From NCBI RefSeq assembly GCF_009725995.1, contig NZ_RCNS01000002.1:1178001-1242000 (forward strand): DNA of 64,000 nt. The letters run 5' to 3'. Position numbers and translations under genes: made by a program. The notes beneath the pieces were generated by a model, which saw only the letters and a list, made by a program, of their open reading frames with translations, was not told where the DNA came from and did not search any database. The stretch is from Zobellia laminariae. Its GTDB lineage: Bacteria > Bacteroidota > Bacteroidia > Flavobacteriales > Flavobacteriaceae. Positions 1 through 8,483 of this stretch are shown here, in pieces; within the stretch, counting starts at the first letter, position 1, and every line of letters starts with the position of its first letter.

Positions 1-541
1 CCTCTGCTTGGTCCGCATCAAAATCTTTTGCAGATAAGATGACTTCCAAAGCTCTACCTAAACCAATTTGACGCGCCATACGAGAAGAGCCACCGCCACA
101 AGGTAAAATTCCCATACCCACTTCCATTTGCATAAATACAGCCTTACCACGTGCTGCAAAACGCATATCTGTTGCCAAAGCAAACTCGTGTCCGCCTCCT
201 CTTGCAAAACCCTCTATTTTAGAAACTGTTATTTGTGGTAATTTGCTAATACGTTGCAACACTTTTTGTAAGTCTAACAACGCTATATCTTCTCTAGCAA
301 CTGTTTTTGTAGACATCTCTTTTAAGAAGTTAGTGTCTGCATGTGCAATAAAAATTTCTGGATGGGCAGATTGAAAAACTACTACCTTAATTGTACGGTC
401 ATTCTCTAAATCTTCAGCTAATATATTTAGCTCGTTGATCATTGGAATGTCCTGAATATTTACTGGTGGATTATCAAAAGTTACCCAGGCTTGTCCTTCT
501 TTTTCTTCTACTCTAAATGTTTTAAATACCTTGTTTTTCAT
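1..541 (-). CDS. Enoyl-CoA hydratase/isomerase family protein (partial)
   Basis: The reading frame starts with ATG at 541 and stays open for 180 codons to the window edge, so the C-terminal part is missing. The crotonase-fold features are visible: an oxyanion-hole-type stretch GFARGGGHEFALATDMRFAA near residues 105-125, and MEVGMGILPCGGG about 20 residues later, which carries the Glu equivalent of the catalytic acid of enoyl-CoA hydratases. It should act on an acyl-CoA in the cytoplasm, but the substrate cannot be named. A TAnnTTTG element lies 47 bp upstream. The AraC gene that starts at 1531 is the next gene upstream, on the same strand. Confidence 0.85.
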   Translation of the reverse strand, partial: MKNKVFKTFRVEEKEGQAWVTFDNPPVNIQDIPMINELNILAEDLENDRTIKVVVFQSAHPEIFIAHADTNFLKEMSTKTVAREDIALLDLQKVLQRISKLPQITVSKIEGFARGGGHEFALATDMRFAARGKAVFMQMEVGMGILPCGGGSSRMARQIGLGRALEVILSAKDFDADQAE

Positions 542-587
542 GTCTAGTTATTTATAAATTTGTATCTGTTGTGTTTTAATTACAGTA

Positions 588-595
588 CAAATTTA
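588..595 (-). promoter_or_regulatory. -7 promoter element (TAAATTTG)
   Basis: On the minus strand this reads TAAATTTG, an exact match to the Bacteroidota -7 consensus TAnnTTTG, 47 bp before the ATG of the enoyl-CoA hydratase gene. No convincing TTTG -33 element was found at the usual spacing. Confidence 0.55.
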
Positions 596-667
596 CTTTA
601 GACACCTACCTTTAAATTGGTATAAAACAATGTGTTATAGGTAAAAAATAAGGTTACTTGTATTTTT

Positions 668-1531
668 TTAGGATAAACTGGCTTTGTAGGCGCCAATTGT
701 TACCCCTTTATAGGTTTGAAAGGTTTTGTTAAGGTGGCTAGAATCTGTAAAACCCAATTCCATTGCTATTTCAGAAAACTGCAAATCGGTATATTTTAAT
801 CTGGTTTCTACTAGCTTTAATTTGTAGTTAAGAATGTATTTTTTTAAGGATACATCCGTATGTTTTTTAAAGTACTCGCTAATGTAATTATCTGCCATAT
901 GAAACTCATCTGCCAAACTTTTAGTAGATAGCACATCTGAGTCATAAATGTTGGTATGTATGTAATTTATAATTTGCTGAATTTTTGAAGACTCTACAAC
1001 TTTAGTAGTCATATCTGCATTTAAAAACTGAATGTTTCTAGCAATAAGATGAAGAATTACGGAAAGTGAATTTTGAATGATAAAAATATCAAAAGATTGC
1101 TTTTTTTCATTCTCTGTAGCTACCATATTAATCAAAGAAGTTAAATGCAATTTATCAGAATTGTTCTCAAATTGCATTTCACGTAGCTGATGACTTTCAC
1201 TATTTAAAACACCTTCAATCTTACGGAACCAATCGTTCACCGGAAGATTAGTATTTTGTGAAACATCGCCTCTAAAAAAACTTTTTAAGAATTTAATAGT
1301 TGTAACGGTACTAGCAGTATCGGCTTCAACAATGTAAATATCGTCGGGTACAAATACAAAAATGCTATTGGGAGTATAGCTTACTATTTTACCATTAATG
1401 CGTATTACGCCACTTCCTTTTTCAAAATATAAAATCTCAAAAAAACGAATGGTAGTGTATTTACAAAACGTAAAATACGATTGATCTTTGTACTGCTCAA
1501 TTACAATATTCTCTATTATAGTCCTTGCCAT
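668..1531 (-). CDS. AraC family transcriptional regulator
   Basis: A 287-aa protein with an N-terminal cupin-like sensing region (about residues 15-110) and a C-terminal AraC double helix-turn-helix (about residues 185-285). The last HTH contains the typical LKYTDLQFSEIAMELGFTD block followed by SSHLNKTFQTYKG. It has the same architecture and C-terminal pattern as the AraC protein at 9659-10555, so the two look like paralogues flanking the redox-gene block. The target is unknown; the enoyl-CoA hydratase downstream or the minus-strand redox operon are candidates. A 12-bp palindrome lies 58-69 bp upstream of its start and could be an autoregulatory site. Confidence 0.9.
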   Translation of the reverse strand: MARTIIENIVIEQYKDQSYFTFCKYTTIRFFEILYFEKGSGVIRINGKIVSYTPNSIFVFVPDDIYIVEADTASTVTTIKFLKSFFRGDVSQNTNLPVNDWFRKIEGVLNSESHQLREMQFENNSDKLHLTSLINMVATENEKKQSFDIFIIQNSLSVILHLIARNIQFLNADMTTKVVESSKIQQIINYIHTNIYDSDVLSTKSLADEFHMADNYISEYFKKHTDVSLKKYILNYKLKLVETRLKYTDLQFSEIAMELGFTDSSHLNKTFQTYKGVTIGAYKASLS

Positions 1532-1588
1532 AATTGTTTTTTACAATGTATTGGTATCCCCTTCTGCATGGTTGTAACTATCACTATT

Positions 1589-1600
1589 TAGGTATACCTA
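1589..1600. promoter_or_regulatory. 12-bp perfect palindrome, possible operator
   Basis: TAGGTATACCTA is a perfect 12-bp palindrome in the gap between the AraC gene (start 1531) and the helicase gene (stop at 1661). Palindromes of this kind are typical of dimeric repressor sites. Which protein binds is inference only. Confidence 0.3.
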
Positions 1601-1660
1601 TAATTCTAATAGCGTTAGAAAAACCAAAAAACAATCTAATTTCAAGAAAATAAGACTCAA

Positions 1661-3214
1661 TTAATCTTCTGGTGGATGACCATGAATTTGTTCAAAAACG
1701 GCATCGAAATTTTCCCGAAGATAGGCGTTAAGCTTTTTTTGATAATCCAGCTTAAGCCAATTTATAAAATTATAAGTGCTTTTACTTATGCACTTGCCAT
1801 ACACTTGTATTCTATTATCAATGTCTTCTTTTAGTAATTTTGCCAACGCAAGGGCATCATACACATCTTCACTATTTTCTATACAGATATAGGCATGTTG
1901 TTCAATTGATTTTTCCAATACCACTTTAGAAGATTCTCCGGAAAAGGTGGTATCCTTATATAAAGCGGTTATATCCAAATAAGTTTCCTTAGATTTTGAA
2001 AACTCTGACCGAATATCTTCGGCCAACTCATGTTTAAAAGTACTTTCAATATCTTCATCGTCCTTAATACGGTCTATGTAGAAATTAGGAGATTTAAAAA
2101 TGGCCTCCCAATCTAAATCTGCACCCCAAGGACCAAAGCGATAGATATTATTGCCAAGATCTATTACCGTAAATTTAGATTTGTTGTTCAACACCCTAGA
2201 ACCCCTACCAATCATTTGGTAGTAAAGGGTCAGGGACTTTGTAGCCCTGTTTAGAATAATGGTATCTATAGTAGGTTCATCAAAACCAGTTGTTAAAATA
2301 CTTACAGATGTTAGTATTGCATCCGGAGTTTCATGAAACCACTTTAATATTTGTTTTCGTTGTTTCTTGGTAGCGGTATTGTCCAAATGCATAATTGGCA
2401 ATCCCGCACTATTAAAAGTGTGGTATACCTGAATAGAAGTTTCTATACCATTATTGAATATTAATGTTTTTTTACCCTTAGAATGTAATGTATAAGCTTC
2501 TAGTAATTTATTTAACATGGACGGACTCGTATACAAGTCCGAAGAAGATTTAACCGTATAATCTCCATTGGAACCCACCTCCAAAGAAGTCAGACCCATA
2601 TCATACTGAAAAGTTTCGGCTCTGGCCAAAAAATCGTTTTCAATTAAATTCTCTATGGATTCACCAGGAATCAACTCATCATAGTTGCTGTTCATGGGTA
2701 AATCCTTATTGGAACTTAAAGGCGTAGCAGTAACCCCAAGAATAAAAGAGTTTTCAAAAAATTTGAAAATTTTTGTAAAGGAATTATAGTGGGCCTCATC
2801 CACAATAACCAAACCAACGTCCGAGATATCCAAAATACCATCGTTAAGCCTATTATTTAATGTTTCTACCATGGCCACATAACAATTGTAGCGTTCATGA
2901 TCATCTAAATTAGCTTTACTGTTGACTACTTTATTGACGACTCCAAAACTAGTGAGCATTTTAGATGTCTGATTACAAAGCTCTACACGGTGTGTCATTA
3001 CCAAAACCTTTTTTGAGTGGTTTTTAAGGTATTGCCGGACCATTTCTGAGAAAATTACAGTCTTTCCACCACCAGTGGGTAATTGATATAATAGGTGGTA
3101 ATCATCTCTTTCATTATCGAACTTTTCAAATATTTGATTAATAGCACCTTGCTGGTAGCTATATAGTTCTTTGTCCGTCTTCTTTTCCTGAATTTCAAAT
3201 AGGGGCTCTTGCAT
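1661..3214 (-). CDS. DEAD/DEAH-box helicase, SSL2-like superfamily 2
   Basis: A superfamily 2 helicase of 517 aa from the chosen ATG at 3214. A TTG start at 3292 would add 26 residues that do not match the paralogue. Motifs seen: Walker A QLPTGGGKT near residue 43, DEAH followed by YNSF (motif II), GVTATPLSS (motif III), a second RecA-like domain with TSVSILTTGFDEP and QMIGRGSR (motif VI). A C-terminal region of about 130 residues follows the helicase core. It is closely related along its whole length to the helicase at 58894-60405. Such proteins occur in phage-defence and restriction loci and in general DNA repair, but no nuclease or methylase gene is adjacent, so the role is open. It is transcribed alone; the upstream gene on the same strand ends at a terminator-like hairpin. 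Confidence 0.88.
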   Translation of the reverse strand: MQEPLFEIQEKKTDKELYSYQQGAINQIFEKFDNERDDYHLLYQLPTGGGKTVIFSEMVRQYLKNHSKKVLVMTHRVELCNQTSKMLTSFGVVNKVVNSKANLDDHERYNCYVAMVETLNNRLNDGILDISDVGLVIVDEAHYNSFTKIFKFFENSFILGVTATPLSSNKDLPMNSNYDELIPGESIENLIENDFLARAETFQYDMGLTSLEVGSNGDYTVKSSSDLYTSPSMLNKLLEAYTLHSKGKKTLIFNNGIETSIQVYHTFNSAGLPIMHLDNTATKKQRKQILKWFHETPDAILTSVSILTTGFDEPTIDTIILNRATKSLTLYYQMIGRGSRVLNNKSKFTVIDLGNNIYRFGPWGADLDWEAIFKSPNFYIDRIKDDEDIESTFKHELAEDIRSEFSKSKETYLDITALYKDTTFSGESSKVVLEKSIEQHAYICIENSEDVYDALALAKLLKEDIDNRIQVYGKCISKSTYNFINWLKLDYQKKLNAYLRENFDAVFEQIHGHPPED

Positions 3215-3398
3215 GATATCTTTTTCTGGTGCCTGCAAAGGTAAAACCTTCAATATGTAATTACTAATATATTGACAGGCTTTCCGGAACAACTCATCGC
3301 CGTTTTTATAAATGATATCGATTGACAGCTATTTATCGCAGCAATTTCAGAAAGTAGACTTTTTTATGTTTTCTAAATATATCTTGCTAATGGACACT

Positions 3399-3426
3399 AA
3401 AAAGCCACTTAAGAAAGTGGCTTTTT
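3399..3426 (-). terminator. Intrinsic terminator, bidirectional appearance
   Basis: A 12-bp perfect stem (AAAAAGCCACTT / AAGTGGCTTTTT) with a 4-nt loop, A-rich on one side and T-rich on the other. It sits just after the stop of the minus-strand operon that ends at 3456. Confidence 0.8.
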
Positions 3427-3455
3427 ATAATTGTTATTAAGAATTTATCTAAGCC

Positions 3456-4562
3456 TTATCTAAAAGAAACACCTTCCACTACTGGTTTAAATCTGAAAAT
3501 ATAGAATGGTTTTGTAGATTGATCTTTACCTTCATTAAATGGAGCTCCTCTGTTTACTTGCGCTGCAGACACATACATATATCCATCTACATGGTTGTAA
3601 CTTACACCATCCGGCCAGACCAAATTACCATCTTTTATCATGGTGTGAACACTTTGGTCTTTTGCTAGAACTACAGCAACACTCTTCGTTTCCAAAGCCG
3701 TTAAATATAGATTGCCTTCTTTATCAATAGACATTCCGCCATTGTTCGGTTTTTCTGAGTAGGTTTCAATTTTGCTATCCAAAGCTGCTTCGGTCAAAGT
3801 TTCGTTTACAAGGTCTAAAGTTTTAACTCGGTAGATTTTGGTGCCGTTTAATGGACCGTAATAAATATATTCAAAATTAGCATCAGCAGTAATTCCATCA
3901 TTCCCAATCAATAAATCTTTACCGTTTACGGCTAAATGCTTTCCATCAATTACCGTTGGTGTGTTTTCTGGTAACGTAGTGCGCGTGCCTTCTAAAACAC
4001 GACGTGCTTTACCAGTTTTCATATCTACAATAATAAAAGCCGCTTTACTACCATCACCTCCATTACCAATACCTTCATCCGCTATAATAAAATAACCGTT
4101 TTTGGTATCTACCACCATATCATTAGGTTGTGAGATTGCTGGCACTGCGGATTTTGGTAAGTAATAAATACGTTCTAATGAATTAGTATGAGTGTTCCAA
4201 CCAACAATTTTTGGTGTTACGTTATCACGTTGTGCCATGTCTAGCATCCAGATAATTCCGTTTTCATCATTACGAATACCTAGAACATTGCTCAAATAAT
4301 TATCATCCGTAGCTCTTGGCGTATTCCATTCCAAATTTGGAAAAGGTGTGGTTGAATTTGTTTTTTTATCAAACTTGACCACTCTAATTTCTGGACCAAA
4401 AAATGGATGATGGCTGTATACCAAATCGCCATCATTGGTGAAAGTAATATTCCCCACAGCTTGGTCTACAGTTGCAAAAACTTCTGCTTTGGCTAACGTT
4501 TTCTGAGCATTTGCAGTCATAACAGAGAGTAGTATACTTAGTGTAATTAGTTGTTTTTTCAT
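3456..4562 (-). CDS. Major royal jelly protein/yellow-like beta-propeller protein
   Basis: A 368-aa protein with a signal peptide (MKKQLITLS..., cleavage around ANAQ) predicted to be exported. The body has features of the royal-jelly/yellow family, related to L-dopachrome tautomerase-like proteins: ATDDNYLSNVLGIRNDENGIIWMLDMAQ, QPNDMVVDT, YFIIADEGIG and WPDGVSYNH. Bacterial members are beta-propellers of largely unknown substrate. It is the last gene of a minus-strand operon, one base after the cupin gene, and is followed by the hairpin at 3399-3426. The operon also carries two flavin/NADPH reductases, so a link to oxidised small molecules is plausible but is inference. Confidence 0.8.
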   Translation of the reverse strand: MKKQLITLSILLSVMTANAQKTLAKAEVFATVDQAVGNITFTNDGDLVYSHHPFFGPEIRVVKFDKKTNSTTPFPNLEWNTPRATDDNYLSNVLGIRNDENGIIWMLDMAQRDNVTPKIVGWNTHTNSLERIYYLPKSAVPAISQPNDMVVDTKNGYFIIADEGIGNGGDGSKAAFIIVDMKTGKARRVLEGTRTTLPENTPTVIDGKHLAVNGKDLLIGNDGITADANFEYIYYGPLNGTKIYRVKTLDLVNETLTEAALDSKIETYSEKPNNGGMSIDKEGNLYLTALETKSVAVVLAKDQSVHTMIKDGNLVWPDGVSYNHVDGYMYVSAAQVNRGAPFNEGKDQSTKPFYIFRFKPVVEGVSFR

Positions 4563-4563
4563 G

Positions 4564-5031
4564 TTATTCGCTTTTCTTCAAATAATCTGGAAGCTCTTTC
4601 GAAAGCCAATCTTGACGAACAGGAACATGAACATCTAAATCAACCGTTTTTTCTAAAGCCCAAAACTCATGAGGTATGTTCTCTGGGAATACAATTACCT
4701 CTCCACCAGAAACAATAACAAACTCCTCTTTGCCGTCTATAATAGTCTTGATTTTAACCTTACCGGACATGATATAGGTAATTTGCTCATTAGGATGTTG
4801 GTGCCATGGAATATGTGCCCCTTTTTCCAAATTGAAAATAGTCATTTGACCTTTTTCTCCATGAAACCATTTACGCTGAATACCTTCGCCAATTGTTTCC
4901 GATTCCATTTCATCAAAATTAAAATGCTGCACTTTTGAAGTTGCCACGGAATCAATTGTATTTACCTGTGCATTTGCGGTAGTACCAGCAAAAATTGCTG
5001 CTGTAAGAAATATTTTAAGTGTAGTTTTCAT
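4564..5031 (-). CDS. Cupin domain protein with signal peptide
   Basis: 155 aa with an N-terminal signal sequence (LKIFLTAAIFAGTTANAQ). A single cupin domain spans about residues 60-140. The metal-binding motif 1 reads HIPWHQHPNEQITYIMSGK (His-x-His, then Glu) and motif 2 has FPENIPHEF with a further His. It may bind a metal and act as a small oxygenase or isomerase, or as a binding protein in the periplasm. It sits between the MDR reductase gene and the royal-jelly-like gene in a tight operon. Confidence 0.82.
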   Translation of the reverse strand: MKTTLKIFLTAAIFAGTTANAQVNTIDSVATSKVQHFNFDEMESETIGEGIQRKWFHGEKGQMTIFNLEKGAHIPWHQHPNEQITYIMSGKVKIKTIIDGKEEFVIVSGGEVIVFPENIPHEFWALEKTVDLDVHVPVRQDWLSKELPDYLKKSE

Positions 5032-5061
5032 TTTCTATTTTAATTATTTGACTCATTGCGT

Positions 5062-6069
5062 CTAAAATCCTTCTAAAACAATTTTACCTTTGGCTTTTCC
5101 TGTTTCCAAGAAAGCATGGGCTTTACGCATATTTTCTGCGTTAATAGTTCCAAAATTTTCCCCTAAAGTGGTTTTAATTGTTCCGTTGTCTATCAACTTA
5201 GAAACCTCGTTTAATATGTTGTGCTGTTCAATCATATCTTCCGTCTGGAACATAGAACGAGTGAACATCAACTCAATATGAGTAGACACAGCTTTACCTT
5301 TAAATGGCATTACATTAAATGACTTAGGGTCATCAATAAAACCGAATTTACCTTGTGGCTTTATCACCTTTACAATCTCGTCTGCATGTTGCTCGGTAGC
5401 ATTTAAACTCACAATATAATCAGGAGCAGGGAGCTTGTATTTCTCAAATTCTTCACTCAATTTATTTCTGTGATTAATAACCGAGTCTGCACCCAATTCT
5501 TTTAACCAATCTGTAGTTTCTTCACGGGAAGCCGTTCCTATAATATTCAGTTTTGTAAGCTTCTTAGCTAATTGTACCAAAATAGAACCAACACCACCTG
5601 CAGCACCAATGACTAGAATTGACTTACTGGCATCATCGGTTGCAACTTCTAATCTATCAAACAACATTTCCCAAGCCGTAAGAGAAGTTAATGGTAAAGC
5701 CGCAGCTTCTGCATAAGATAAGCTAGATGGTTTCTTGCCCACAATACGCTCATCTACCACTTGATACTGAGCATAACTTCCTTGTCTCGTGAAATCACCG
5801 GCATACCAAACTTCATCGCCTACATTAAAGAGAGTTACATCTTCACCAACTTCTTTTACAATCCCGGTAGCATCCCAACCAATAATTTTCCAATCATCGC
5901 CTTCAACAGGCATACCTGCTCTTACTTTATAATCTGCTGGGTTTACAGAAATTGCTTTTATCTCAACTAGAATATCTTTTCCTTTTGCTTTTGGAATATT
6001 TATTTCGATGTCTTGTAGTGATTTTACATCCTCTATTGGAAGGTTCTCCTTGTATCCTATTGCTTTCAT
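5062..6069 (-). CDS. Medium-chain NADPH-dependent alcohol dehydrogenase/quinone reductase
   Basis: 335 aa with the MDR fold. The N-terminal GroES-like part contains ISVNPADYKVRAGMP, and the Rossmann part contains VIGAAGGVGSILVQLAKKL near residues 150-170. Cys and His zinc ligands of classical alcohol dehydrogenases are not evident, which fits the quinone-oxidoreductase/zinc-less branch often annotated as zinc-binding alcohol dehydrogenase family. It probably reduces quinones or alpha,beta-unsaturated carbonyls with NADPH. It is the second gene of the operon led by the nitroreductase at 6085, with 15 bp between them. Confidence 0.86.
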   Translation of the reverse strand: MKAIGYKENLPIEDVKSLQDIEINIPKAKGKDILVEIKAISVNPADYKVRAGMPVEGDDWKIIGWDATGIVKEVGEDVTLFNVGDEVWYAGDFTRQGSYAQYQVVDERIVGKKPSSLSYAEAAALPLTSLTAWEMLFDRLEVATDDASKSILVIGAAGGVGSILVQLAKKLTKLNIIGTASREETTDWLKELGADSVINHRNKLSEEFEKYKLPAPDYIVSLNATEQHADEIVKVIKPQGKFGFIDDPKSFNVMPFKGKAVSTHIELMFTRSMFQTEDMIEQHNILNEVSKLIDNGTIKTTLGENFGTINAENMRKAHAFLETGKAKGKIVLEGF

Positions 6070-6084
6070 ATTAGCTTCGTGTTA

Positions 6085-6744
6085 TTATATTACTGTGAAA
6101 ATTTCACTTTCTGGTAATCTAGATTTAGGAGTTTTTTCAGTTGAATTAAAATCAGATTCAGCTCTATATCCTAAAGAAACAGCTACTAAAGAAGTGTATC
6201 CTTTTTCTCTTAAACCGAATTCTTCATCCAAAGCTTTTACATCAATACCTTCCATTGGTGTAGCATCAATTCCTAAACTAGCAACTCCCAGTAAAAAGTT
6301 TCCAATGTTAAGATATACTTGCTTTTCCATCCAGTGTTGCAAGTCTTTCAAATCGTATTTATGAATACCTGTAAAAGCTTTTACAGCACCTAAAAATCCG
6401 TTTTTAATATCTTGGTTAGGGAATCTACCGCTTTCATCTTCTGTATCTGCAATATGCTGATAGTAGGCATCATCTGCATCAATTTTTGAACAAAATAAAA
6501 CAACAGCAGATGCATTGGTCACTTTTGGCTCGTTAAAACTAAAAAAACCTTGAGTCCCCTTAGCAATGCGTGCTTTACCTTCTGTAGTTTCAGCAACTAT
6601 AAAATGCCAAGGTTGTAGGTTTACACTTGAAGGACTCATTCTTAACAAGTTTTTGACTTCTGCCATATCTGCATCAGAAATTTTCTTGGTGGTGTCGTAT
6701 TCCTTTGTTGTGTATCTCCAGTTTAATGTTTCGTGTAAATTCAT
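6085..6744 (-). CDS. NfsB-like NAD(P)H nitroreductase
   Basis: 219 aa matching the usual size of oxygen-insensitive nitroreductase/dihydropteridine reductase (NfsB) enzymes. Signature stretches are LNWRYTTKEYD at the N terminus (FMN phosphate contact), SPSSVNLQPWHFIV, and GIDATPMEGID near residue 165. FMN-dependent two-electron reduction of nitro compounds or quinones is expected. It is the first gene of a four-gene minus-strand operon; its promoter at 6783-6790 is embedded in an inverted repeat, so the operon is probably repressed or activated by a dedicated regulator, perhaps one of the two AraC proteins nearby. Confidence 0.9.
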   Translation of the reverse strand: MNLHETLNWRYTTKEYDTTKKISDADMAEVKNLLRMSPSSVNLQPWHFIVAETTEGKARIAKGTQGFFSFNEPKVTNASAVVLFCSKIDADDAYYQHIADTEDESGRFPNQDIKNGFLGAVKAFTGIHKYDLKDLQHWMEKQVYLNIGNFLLGVASLGIDATPMEGIDVKALDEEFGLREKGYTSLVAVSLGYRAESDFNSTEKTPKSRLPESEIFTVI

Positions 6745-6769
6745 TTTTATATGTTTTAATAAGGTTAAT

Positions 6770-6796
6770 CCTATTTATATGGCAAAAGTAAATAGG
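6770..6796 (-). promoter_or_regulatory. Promoter with operator-like inverted repeat
   Basis: Arms CCTATTTA (6770-6777) and TAAATAGG (6789-6796) are perfectly complementary with an 11-nt spacer. On the minus strand the -7 element TACTTTTG (6783-6790) lies between and overlaps the arms, 39 bp before the nitroreductase ATG. A regulator bound here would cover the core promoter of the four-gene operon. Confidence 0.5.
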
Positions 6797-6960
6797 AAAT
6801 AAAGTTTTTATAATGTATAAAAAAAGGAGAAGATGGTATAAATAGAGGTTTTTAAGAGGATTTTTATAGAAATATGACTAAAAAGAGGATTGTACCCGAA
6901 TTTGAAACGGATATTAAGCCCATAAAAATTTATTTATCCTTTAATAATACCAATAAAAAT

Positions 6961-7590
6961 TTATCCAACCCATCTAAAAGTCAAGTTGATTCTAGGCTGA
7001 ATTTCCTTTGCAGTTTTTGGTATTTTATGCTTCCAGTTATCTTGGGTAGAGCCTTTCATAATAAGCAGGCTTCCGTGAGCTAAAGGAATATCTACACGTT
7101 TTAAATCTTTTCGGGTAGTATGTTTTAATTGAAAAGGTCTGGTCTCTCCAAAAGTTACCGAAGCAATAACTGTGTTTTTACGTTGGTCTCCTTTATAGTC
7201 TTGGTGCCAATCTACACTGTCTTTACCATCTCTATAATAATTAAGCAAACAGCGTGTAAATTTTATGTTGACCTCCTGCTCTATTCGCTCTTTGATAAAA
7301 AGTAAATCTGCATTCCATAAATGCATTTTACTTTTTGTATTCGTGTATTTAATATCCTTAGTAACATCTCCATACCAAGCGGTTAATCTAGGATAGTCTA
7401 CATCTTTACCGTGAATGGTAATTTGCTCTTGTTGCCAAGGCGTATTTTTAATTAAGCTAGTATACAACCTATTGCTTTCTTCTAAACTGAAGAAATTTTC
7501 GAATAAAGTAACATCAGCTCCTGGTAAATCAAATTCTATTTTTCGGACTTCGTTTGTTGAAAATAAGTCCGCCTGATTAAATAAATCCAT
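6961..7590 (-). CDS. alkB: AlkB-like 2-oxoglutarate/Fe(II) dioxygenase
   Basis: 209 aa with the AlkB core. It has the iron-binding HxD motif in VDWHQDYKGD, the distal His in PLAHGSLLIMKG, and the 2-oxoglutarate-binding Arg pair in PRINLTFR at the C terminus. PWQQEQITIHGKDVDYPRLTAWYGD resembles the nucleotide-recognition lid of ALKBH2/3-type proteins. Expected function: direct reversal of 1-methyladenine and 3-methylcytosine lesions in DNA or RNA. It sits on the same strand as the SDR and AKR genes upstream, with a 78-bp gap, so co-transcription is possible. Confidence 0.9.
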   Translation of the reverse strand: MDLFNQADLFSTNEVRKIEFDLPGADVTLFENFFSLEESNRLYTSLIKNTPWQQEQITIHGKDVDYPRLTAWYGDVTKDIKYTNTKSKMHLWNADLLFIKERIEQEVNIKFTRCLLNYYRDGKDSVDWHQDYKGDQRKNTVIASVTFGETRPFQLKHTTRKDLKRVDIPLAHGSLLIMKGSTQDNWKHKIPKTAKEIQPRINLTFRWVG

Positions 7591-7668
7591 CTCTTTTTCC
7601 TCTTAATCATTAGTATTTAAACCGAACAAAAACTCAAATCACCAGCAGCCTTTCTGTTACCGTATACT

Positions 7669-8463
7669 TTATAGAATAGAACGAATCAATCCGCCATCTA
7701 CTCTAATAGCCGCTCCGTTTGTAGCCGATGCCAATTCACTAGAATAGTATACTATGGTATTCGCCACTTCATCAACCGAAGCAAAACGTTCTATTAAAGA
7801 TGTAGGTCGCATGTTTTTAAAGAAATTCTCTTCCACTACTTCCTCAGAAACATTATCGGCTTTAGCCAAATCTTGAATAAAACCACTTACACCTTTTGAT
7901 TTTGTTGGTCCAGGCAAAATAGAATTGACGGTAACATTAGTGCCTTTAGTTAATTCTGCCAATCCTCTACTAACCGCTAATTGCGCTGTTTTTGTCATGC
8001 CGTAATGAATCATTTCGTCCGGAATAAACACTGCAGATTCACTGGAAATAAAAATTATGCGTCCCCAGTTTTTCTTCAGCATTTTTGGAAAATAATGTCG
8101 CGCCAAACGGATTCCGCTCATGACATTGACTTCAAAAAAGCGAAACCAATCCTCATCTGGAATATCAACAAAAGCTTTAGGTTCAAAAATACCGGTGTTA
8201 TTTACTAAAATATCTACTTCTGGAACTTCTTTTAATAGTTTCTCGATATCTTCAACTTTAGAAAAATCTGCAGCAACACCAGAAACATTGGTATTGTTGG
8301 TACTTGCTTTTAGTTTTTCTACTGCAGCATCTACCGTTGCTTGTTTTCTTCCGTTAATTATTACGGTTGCTCCTTCATTTAAGAATCGTTCTGCTGTGGC
8401 ATAACCAATGCCGGCAGTAGAACCACTAACAAAGGCAATCTTATCTTTAATTCTTAAATCCAT
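7669..8463 (-). CDS. Short-chain dehydrogenase/reductase
   Basis: 264 aa classical SDR. It has the glycine-rich cofactor motif GSTAGIGYA at residue ~15, NNTG in place of the usual NNAG, the catalytic Ser in FISSES, and YGMTK for the catalytic Tyr and Lys. The C terminus GAAIRVDGGLIRSIL is typical. Substrate unknown. It lies 20 bp after the aldo/keto reductase gene and is probably co-transcribed with it. Confidence 0.9.
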   Translation of the reverse strand: MDLRIKDKIAFVSGSTAGIGYATAERFLNEGATVIINGRKQATVDAAVEKLKASTNNTNVSGVAADFSKVEDIEKLLKEVPEVDILVNNTGIFEPKAFVDIPDEDWFRFFEVNVMSGIRLARHYFPKMLKKNWGRIIFISSESAVFIPDEMIHYGMTKTAQLAVSRGLAELTKGTNVTVNSILPGPTKSKGVSGFIQDLAKADNVSEEVVEENFFKNMRPTSLIERFASVDEVANTIVYYSSELASATNGAAIRVDGGLIRSIL

Positions 8464-8483
8464 GGTCTGTTTCTTTTAAAAAA

